From Anaerolineaceae bacterium (lineage in GTDB: Bacteria; Chloroflexota; Anaerolineae; Anaerolineales; Villigracilaceae), in NCBI GenBank assembly GCA_009885445.1, contig VFKQ01000333.1:1-11144 (forward strand): DNA of 11,144 nucleotides, read 5' to 3'. A program made the position numbers and the translations under genes. The notes beneath the pieces were generated by a model. It was not told where the DNA came from and searched no databases. It saw nothing but the letters and a program-made list of their open reading frames with translations. Below, piece after piece: positions 7,895 to 11,144 of the stretch; the first letter of the stretch is position 1; each line of letters begins with the position of its first letter.

Positions 7895-8500
7895 GCGGCG
7901 CAGAAGGATGAGGGCGCCGATGGCGAGAAAGGATACGAGCGCAATAAGCAGTCCGCGTTTTAAGTTCGTCATAATTTCTGGTTGAGTCACAATTGCGGAG
8001 TTGGGGGCGAGAGGTGTGGGCGAGGGCAGAATGTGCGCGGTGGGCAGGGCGGTTCGCGTCGGCGCTGAAATTGCGGTGCTGAAAATTTCGGGCGTGGTCG
8101 TCGGCGCAACTATTGCGGTCGCGGCGGGGGTCTGGTTGCGAATTTGCAGTCCGGTCACAAAAATTTCGAGCACCGCAAAATTCTGCGTCGTCACGCGCAG
8201 ACGCAAAACATAATCGCCATCGGTCACGGTGTTCGTGTCCCACGTGGTCAGCAGGCCAGCGGTCACTGGCTGATCACTGCTGGCGATGAAAAACCAATTC
8301 GACAAATCGGACGCGTACGCAAAAGATATTTCGGCGACGAAGAAACTGTCCGCCGCGCTGGAGCCGGTCAGCTCGACGAGTCCGTGCAGGACCGCGCCCG
8401 AAGCGGGTGAAGCGATATTAACGCCCGGCCCCTCTTGAGCGCGGACTCGAGTCGGCGCTAATAGCGCAATCAGCAACAAGCCAGTCATCCACCAGCGCAT
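7889..8500 (-). CDS. Exported protein with Ig-like domain and C-terminal membrane anchor, unknown function
   Basis: The 203-aa product has a signal peptide (about 1-21, hydrophobic core GLLLIALLA, likely cleavage after VRA). A compact beta-rich region at about 27-118 begins VNIASPASGAVLHGLVELTG and includes DGDYVLRLRV, like bacterial Ig-type domains. A Pro/Thr-rich stalk (about 123-170) follows, then a single membrane helix (about 182-200) and a short basic tail RRN. The domain should therefore be held outside the cell. AAAGGAG (8508-8514, minus strand) lies 7 nt before the ATG, and a promoter is proposed at 8532-8561, making this the first gene of the minus-strand set. The stop codon lies in a dispersed repeat. 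A partial copy of the same repeat may also be translated near residues 74-81 (SSDQPVTA). No function is recognised. Confidence 0.85.
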   Translation of the reverse strand: MRWWMTGLLLIALLAPTRVRAQEGPGVNIASPASGAVLHGLVELTGSSAADSFFVAEISFAYASDLSNWFFIASSDQPVTAGLLTTWDTNTVTDGDYVLRLRVTTQNFAVLEIFVTGLQIRNQTPAATAIVAPTTTPEIFSTAISAPTRTALPTAHILPSPTPLAPNSAIVTQPEIMTNLKRGLLIALVSFLAIGALILLRRN

Positions 8501-8531
8501 CCAGAATCTCCTTTTGTCAAAGTGACAAATA

Positions 8532-8561
8532 AGTCTAACATGAAAGCGGGAGGCGGGTCAA
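8532..8561 (-). promoter_or_regulatory. Sigma-70-type promoter of the leftward gene set
   Basis: On the minus strand, TTGACC (8556-8561) is followed after 18 bases by TAGACT (8532-8537), which is preceded by TGT in extended -10 position. Transcription would start near 8525 and leave a leader of about 25 nt carrying AAAGGAG. It is the best promoter match I found upstream of the five minus-strand genes. Confidence 0.5.
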
Positions 8562-8638
8562 ATTTCGCAAGCCTTTTCCACAGAGATCACCGAGAAGATT
8601 GAGGTGTGCGCGCAAACCATGCCAGAGACTCGGCGTAA

Positions 8639-8701
8639 AGACTTCGGAAATCTCCGTGGATGTGCCTAAACGAAGATCCTTCTTAAAGATTTCCGAAGTC
8701 T
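8639..8701. repeat. Inverted-repeat element with perfect 15-bp arms
   Basis: AGACTTCGGAAATCT at 8639-8653 is the exact reverse complement of AGATTTCCGAAGTCT at 8687-8701. The 33-base interior has no coding potential. The form fits a small dispersed palindromic element. It has no T-tract and lies between divergent promoters, so it is not a terminator of either gene. Confidence 0.7.
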
Positions 8702-8719
8702 GAATCAGGTGACAACCTT

Positions 8720-8731
8720 TGTGTGCACACA
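8720..8731. promoter_or_regulatory. 12-bp perfect palindrome upstream of the Roadblock promoter
   Basis: TGTGTGCACACA is fully self-complementary and ends 23 bases before the proposed -35 element. It could bind a dimeric regulator. It could also be chance or part of a repeat. No protein is assigned. Confidence 0.3.
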
Positions 8732-8753
8732 GATGGAGAAGATGGGGGGAAAA

Positions 8754-8772
8754 ATTGTACGCACAGTACAAT
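8754..8772. promoter_or_regulatory. Operator-like inverted repeat ATTGTAC-N5-GTACAAT
   Basis: The 7-bp arms at 8754-8760 and 8766-8772 are perfect and separated by GCACA. The left arm contains the proposed -35 hexamer of the Roadblock promoter and the right arm fills the spacer, the usual position for a repressor. Which regulator would bind is unknown. Confidence 0.45.
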
Positions 8773-8782
8773 GTGGTAAACT
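8755..8782 (+). promoter_or_regulatory. Sigma-70-type promoter of the Roadblock gene
   Basis: TTGTAC (8755-8760), a 16-base spacer and TAAACT (8777-8782), which is preceded by TGG as an extended -10. The start point would be near 8789, giving a leader of about 27 nt. Confidence 0.45.
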
Positions 8783-8815
8783 TCGGCATCGAATTTAACT
8801 TGGAGTTAACTATTA

Positions 8816-9190
8816 ATGAGTAAATCCCGTTCCGACCAAATGGTGGAACGCCTGCGCTCGATGCAGGCCGCCGCCCCCGATATTGAAGCCTCTGCCGTCG
8901 TTTCGGTGGATGGTTTAATTATGGCCTCGGCCCTGCAACAGGGCGTGGAGGAAGACCGCGTCTCGGCCATGTCTGCGGCCATGCTCAGCCTAGGCGAACG
9001 CATCTCGGGCGAACTCGGGCGCGGCGGTTTGGAGCAGGTGTACATTAAAGGTAACGCGGGCGCCATCGTGCTCACCTCCGTTGGCTCTGAAGCCGTGCTC
9101 ACTGCGCTGGCCCGCCCCGAAGCCAAACTCGGCATGATCTTCCTTGAAATGCGGCGCGCCGCCGAAGACCTGACGCGGTTGGTCGGATGA
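8816..9190 (+). CDS. Roadblock/LC7-domain protein (MglB-like)
   Basis: Roadblock/LC7 proteins are small cytoplasmic alpha/beta dimers. In bacteria the best known, MglB, is a GTPase-activating partner of the Ras-like GTPase MglA; others serve as scaffolds. This 124-aa protein is nearly all domain: a basic amphipathic start (SRSDQMVERLRSM), the strand ASAVVSVDGLIMAS (about 25-38), a helix with RVSAMSAAMLSLGERIS (48-64), LEQVYIKGNAGAIVLTSVG (71-89) and a last helix AKLGMIFLEMRRAAEDL. The start is supported by a TTGGAG-like ribosome site at 8800-8805. That site lies inside a small inverted repeat, TTAACT-TGG-AGTTAA (8795-8809). The gene has its own promoter and terminator. No MglA-like GTPase gene is in the window, so the partner is unknown. 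Confidence 0.9.
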   Translation: MSKSRSDQMVERLRSMQAAAPDIEASAVVSVDGLIMASALQQGVEEDRVSAMSAAMLSLGERISGELGRGGLEQVYIKGNAGAIVLTSVGSEAVLTALARPEAKLGMIFLEMRRAAEDLTRLVG

Positions 9191-9231
9191 AGCCCAAGAA
9201 AATTCTCGGCCAATTTAATTTACAACTCCTG

Positions 9232-9271
9232 AAGGGGAGGGCTTAAACGCCCTCCCCTTCTTCTTTTTTTT
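9232..9271 (+). terminator. Intrinsic terminator after the Roadblock gene
   Basis: A perfect 11-bp GC-rich stem, AAGGGGAGGGC (9232-9242) with GCCCTCCCCTT (9249-9259), has the loop TTAAAC and is followed by CTTCTTTTTTTT. This is a textbook rho-independent terminator. It isolates the Roadblock gene from pyrG. Confidence 0.92.
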
Positions 9272-9289
9272 AGCGCACCCGCCCTCACC

Positions 9290-9358
9290 CCCCTCTCCCT
9301 CTCGTGGTCTCGATACGGCGGAAGTTCAGCGCCTACTCGACCACCAAAGGGAGAGGGG
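9290..9358. repeat. Nested dispersed repeat before pyrG
   Basis: Outer arms CCCCTCTCCCT (9290-9300) and AGGGAGAGGGG (9348-9358) are perfect inverted repeats. Between them lies a second element that starts GTGGTCTCGATACGGCGG (9304-9321) and ends CTACTCGACCACCA (9333-9346). The first 18 bases of the inner element recur in reverse complement at 11112-11129. The structure suggests insertion of one small element into another. It ends 22 bases before the pyrG start. Confidence 0.7.
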
Positions 9359-9380
9359 AGAATCATAAGGAGATTTTTTC

Positions 9381-10991
9381 ATGGCTACAAAATATTTATT
9401 TTTCACAGGCGGTGTTGTTTCGTCGGTTGGCAAGGGCGTCACTGCGGCGGCGCTCGGGTTGACTTTGAAAGAGCGCGGATTCAAAGTGGCCGTGCAAAAA
9501 CTGGACCCCTACATTAACGTGGACCCAGGGACGATGAGCCCGTACCAGCACGGAGAGGTGTACGTGCTGGATGACGGCGCTGAAACCGATTTGGATTTGG
9601 GTCACTACGAAAGATTCATTGACATCCGCCTGAGCCGCGTCAGCAACTTCACCGCGGGACAGGTGTATGCCGAAATTATCCAAAAGGAGAGGCACGGCGA
9701 TTATTTGGGCGGGACGATTCAAGTCATCCCGCACATCACCAATGAAATCAAACGCCGCGTGGGCTTGGTGGCAAAAACCACCGAAGCAGACGTGGTGCTG
9801 GTCGAGGTGGGCGGCACGGTGGGCGATATTGAGTCTCAGCCGTTTCTCGAAGCGTTGAGGCAGATCCGCAACGAGGTCGGGCGCGAGAACGTGTTCTTCA
9901 TCCACGTGACGTGGTTGCCCTACATCGGCGCGACAAAAGAATTGAAGACCAAACCCACACAACATTCGGTGGCCGCGTTGCGCTCCATCGGCATTTCGCC
10001 AAACATGATCATCGCGCGCTCCGACTATCCCGTCACTGGCGACATCTGCGACAAGATCGCATTGTTCTGCGACGTGGAAAAAGAAGCCGTGGTGCCCATG
10101 CTGACCTGCGACGTTTTATATGAAGTACCCCTATTAATTGAGAAGGCGGGCGTGCCGGATTACATCATCGAAAAACTCGGCATCAAGTCCACGCGCAAGC
10201 CGGAGATGAAGCCCTGGCAAAAATTGGTCGACAATGTGCGCAAGCCAAAACCAACAGTGAAAATTGCGCTCGTAGGAAAATACGTGGAACTACAAGACGC
10301 GTACATGTCAGTGCGCGAGGCTGTTAAACATGCGGCGCTCTCACAGGGCGTGGAAGCGGAGATCTGCTGGGTGCATTCGGCGGATTTGGAAAAAGACAAA
10401 GGCTGGGACATTGTGCAAGGCGCAGACGGAATCATTATCCCCGGCGGGTTCGGCTCGCGCGGTATCGAAGGCAAAATCATGGCCGCGCGTTATGCGCGCG
10501 AGAAAAAAATTCCCTATCTCGGTCTGTGCCTCGGCATGCAATTGATGTGCATCGAGTTTGCGCGCGGCGTGCTGGAATTGGAGGACGCCAACTCGACGGA
10601 GTTTGACCACGGGACAGAATCGCCCGTCATTGACCTGATGAACGACCAACGCTCGATCACCGACCTGGGCGGGACCATGCGCCTCGGGCTGTATCCCTGC
10701 GTTTTGCAACCCGACACGAAGGCCTCCGCCGTCTACGGCCTCGAGCGCGTGGACGAACGTCATCGCCATCGTTTTGAATTTAACAATGCGTACAAGTCCC
10801 AGTTCGAGCAGGCCGGCATGATCTTCTCGGGCCTCTCCCCCGATGGCCGCCTCGTGGAAATCGCCGAACTGCGCGACCATCCCTACATGGTGGCGAGTCA
10901 ATTCCACCCCGAGTTTTTGTCACGCCCGATGAAACCGCATCCATTGTTTGTGGGGTTGTTGAAAGCGGCGAAGGTGCGCGGTAATCAGTGA
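9381..10991 (+). CDS. pyrG: CTP synthase
   Basis: PyrG makes CTP from UTP, ATP and glutamine, the last step of pyrimidine nucleotide synthesis, in the cytoplasm. The 536-aa length is typical. The N-terminal amidoligase domain (about 1-268) shows SSVGKG (14-19, phosphate loop), KLDPYINVDPGTMSP (40-54), GAETDLDLGHYERF (66-79, Asp72 for metal) and KTKPTQHS (189-196). The glutamine amidotransferase domain (about 292-530) has the oxyanion loop PGGFGSRG (354-361), nucleophile Cys383 in GLCLGMQ, and the His509/Glu511 pair in FHPEF. All catalytic residues are present. AAGGAG (9367-9372) lies 8 nt before the ATG. The nested repeat and terminator upstream leave no clear promoter that I can name. The last residues and stop codon (GNQ, TGA) fall in a dispersed repeat. 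Confidence 0.97.
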   Translation: MATKYLFFTGGVVSSVGKGVTAAALGLTLKERGFKVAVQKLDPYINVDPGTMSPYQHGEVYVLDDGAETDLDLGHYERFIDIRLSRVSNFTAGQVYAEIIQKERHGDYLGGTIQVIPHITNEIKRRVGLVAKTTEADVVLVEVGGTVGDIESQPFLEALRQIRNEVGRENVFFIHVTWLPYIGATKELKTKPTQHSVAALRSIGISPNMIIARSDYPVTGDICDKIALFCDVEKEAVVPMLTCDVLYEVPLLIEKAGVPDYIIEKLGIKSTRKPEMKPWQKLVDNVRKPKPTVKIALVGKYVELQDAYMSVREAVKHAALSQGVEAEICWVHSADLEKDKGWDIVQGADGIIIPGGFGSRGIEGKIMAARYAREKKIPYLGLCLGMQLMCIEFARGVLELEDANSTEFDHGTESPVIDLMNDQRSITDLGGTMRLGLYPCVLQPDTKASAVYGLERVDERHRHRFEFNNAYKSQFEQAGMIFSGLSPDGRLVEIAELRDHPYMVASQFHPEFLSRPMKPHPLFVGLLKAAKVRGNQ

Positions 10992-11000
10992 GCAGTTTTC
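10981..11000 (+). repeat. CAGTGATCAGT-family repeat across the pyrG stop codon
   Basis: GTAATCAGTGAGCAGTTTTC matches the units seen at 7860-7894 and, in reverse complement, 6071-6130. The TGA at 10989-10991 that ends pyrG is part of the repeat. Confidence 0.6.
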
Positions 11001-11033
11001 TAGCCACCTGACAGATTGTTCCCACAGCACTCT

Positions 11034-11130
11034 GGTGGTCGAGCGATGTCCTGAGCTTGTCGAAGGGTAGGCGGTGGGTTTCGATACGCCAAGAACGCTA
11101 CTCAACCACCACCGCCGTATCGAGACCACC
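11034..11130. repeat. 97-bp element with nested inverted repeats
   Basis: Ends GGTGGTC (11034-11040) and GACCACC (11124-11130) are inverted repeats. Inside are GGCGGTGG (11070-11077) with CCACCGCC (11109-11116), and TCGATACG (11081-11088) with CGTATCGA (11116-11123). It also contains CCTGAGCTTGTCGAAGG (11050-11066). Eighteen bases at 11112-11129 are the reverse complement of 9304-9321, so this and the inner element before pyrG are related and flank pyrG in opposite orientation. No gene is seen after pyrG to the window end. Confidence 0.7.
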
Positions 11131-11144
11131 GAACAGCGAAATTG

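Larger units (their letters stand above)
8501..8815. other. Divergent intergenic region, 315 bp
   Basis: The region separates the leftward five-gene set from the Roadblock gene. From left to right it holds the ribosome site (8508-8514) and promoter (8532-8561) of the leftward gene. Next comes a 63-bp inverted-repeat element (8639-8701). A 12-bp palindrome (8720-8731) and an operator-like inverted repeat (8754-8772) overlapping the rightward promoter complete it. I see no small gene or structured RNA that I can support. Confidence 0.7.

Noticed and set aside
8261..8283. Partial CAGTGATCAGT-type copy inside the exported protein gene
   Set aside because: The match is short and degenerate (GGTCACTGGCTGATCACTG) and could be chance; mentioned in the gene entry only.

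Overview
The window looks like chromosomal DNA of a Chloroflexota bacterium, most likely class Anaerolineae. This is an inference from gene style: P/T-rich exported proteins, strong Shine-Dalgarno sites on some genes and none on others, and many short dispersed palindromic repeats between and inside genes. No 16S or other phylogenetic marker is present. Apart from the repeats it is a core-genome region. I see no phage, plasmid, CRISPR, tRNA, rRNA or transposase gene.

Layout. (1) Positions 1-430, plus strand: a possible 33-codon ORF followed 1 nt later by a 68-aa two-helix membrane protein, closed by a perfect 15-bp hairpin. (2) Positions 487-8500, minus strand, read right to left: an exported single-anchor membrane protein of unknown function, pth (peptidyl-tRNA hydrolase), mfd (transcription-repair coupling factor), a 340-aa lipoprotein with two copies of one domain, and uvrB (excision nuclease subunit B). 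These five genes are co-directional with gaps of 23-107 nt, and the only convincing promoter I found is at 8532-8561, so they may be one operon. Mfd and UvrB act in the same pathway: Mfd removes RNA polymerase stalled at a lesion and recruits UvrA, and UvrA loads UvrB. (3) Positions 8501-8815: a 315-bp divergent intergenic region with a promoter on each strand, a 63-bp inverted-repeat element and two palindromes close to the rightward promoter. (4) Positions 8816-9271, plus strand: a Roadblock/LC7 protein with its own promoter and a strong intrinsic terminator. (5) Positions 9290-11144: a nested repeat, pyrG (CTP synthase), and a second repeat block running to the window end.

The most unusual signal is the way short dispersed repeats interact with genes. 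At least four repeat-like segments of different types lie inside the mfd reading frame and are translated without breaking it, at boundaries or loops where Mfd proteins are poorly conserved. One repeat family (CAGTGATCAGT-like) also occurs just after uvrB, across the junction where it supplies a stop codon and the pth start codon, and across the pyrG stop codon. I found no clear new enzymatic or defence system. The points most worth following are the repeat-derived peptides in Mfd, the duplicated-domain lipoprotein between mfd and uvrB, the unannotated small ORF at 62-163, and the palindromes around the Roadblock promoter.
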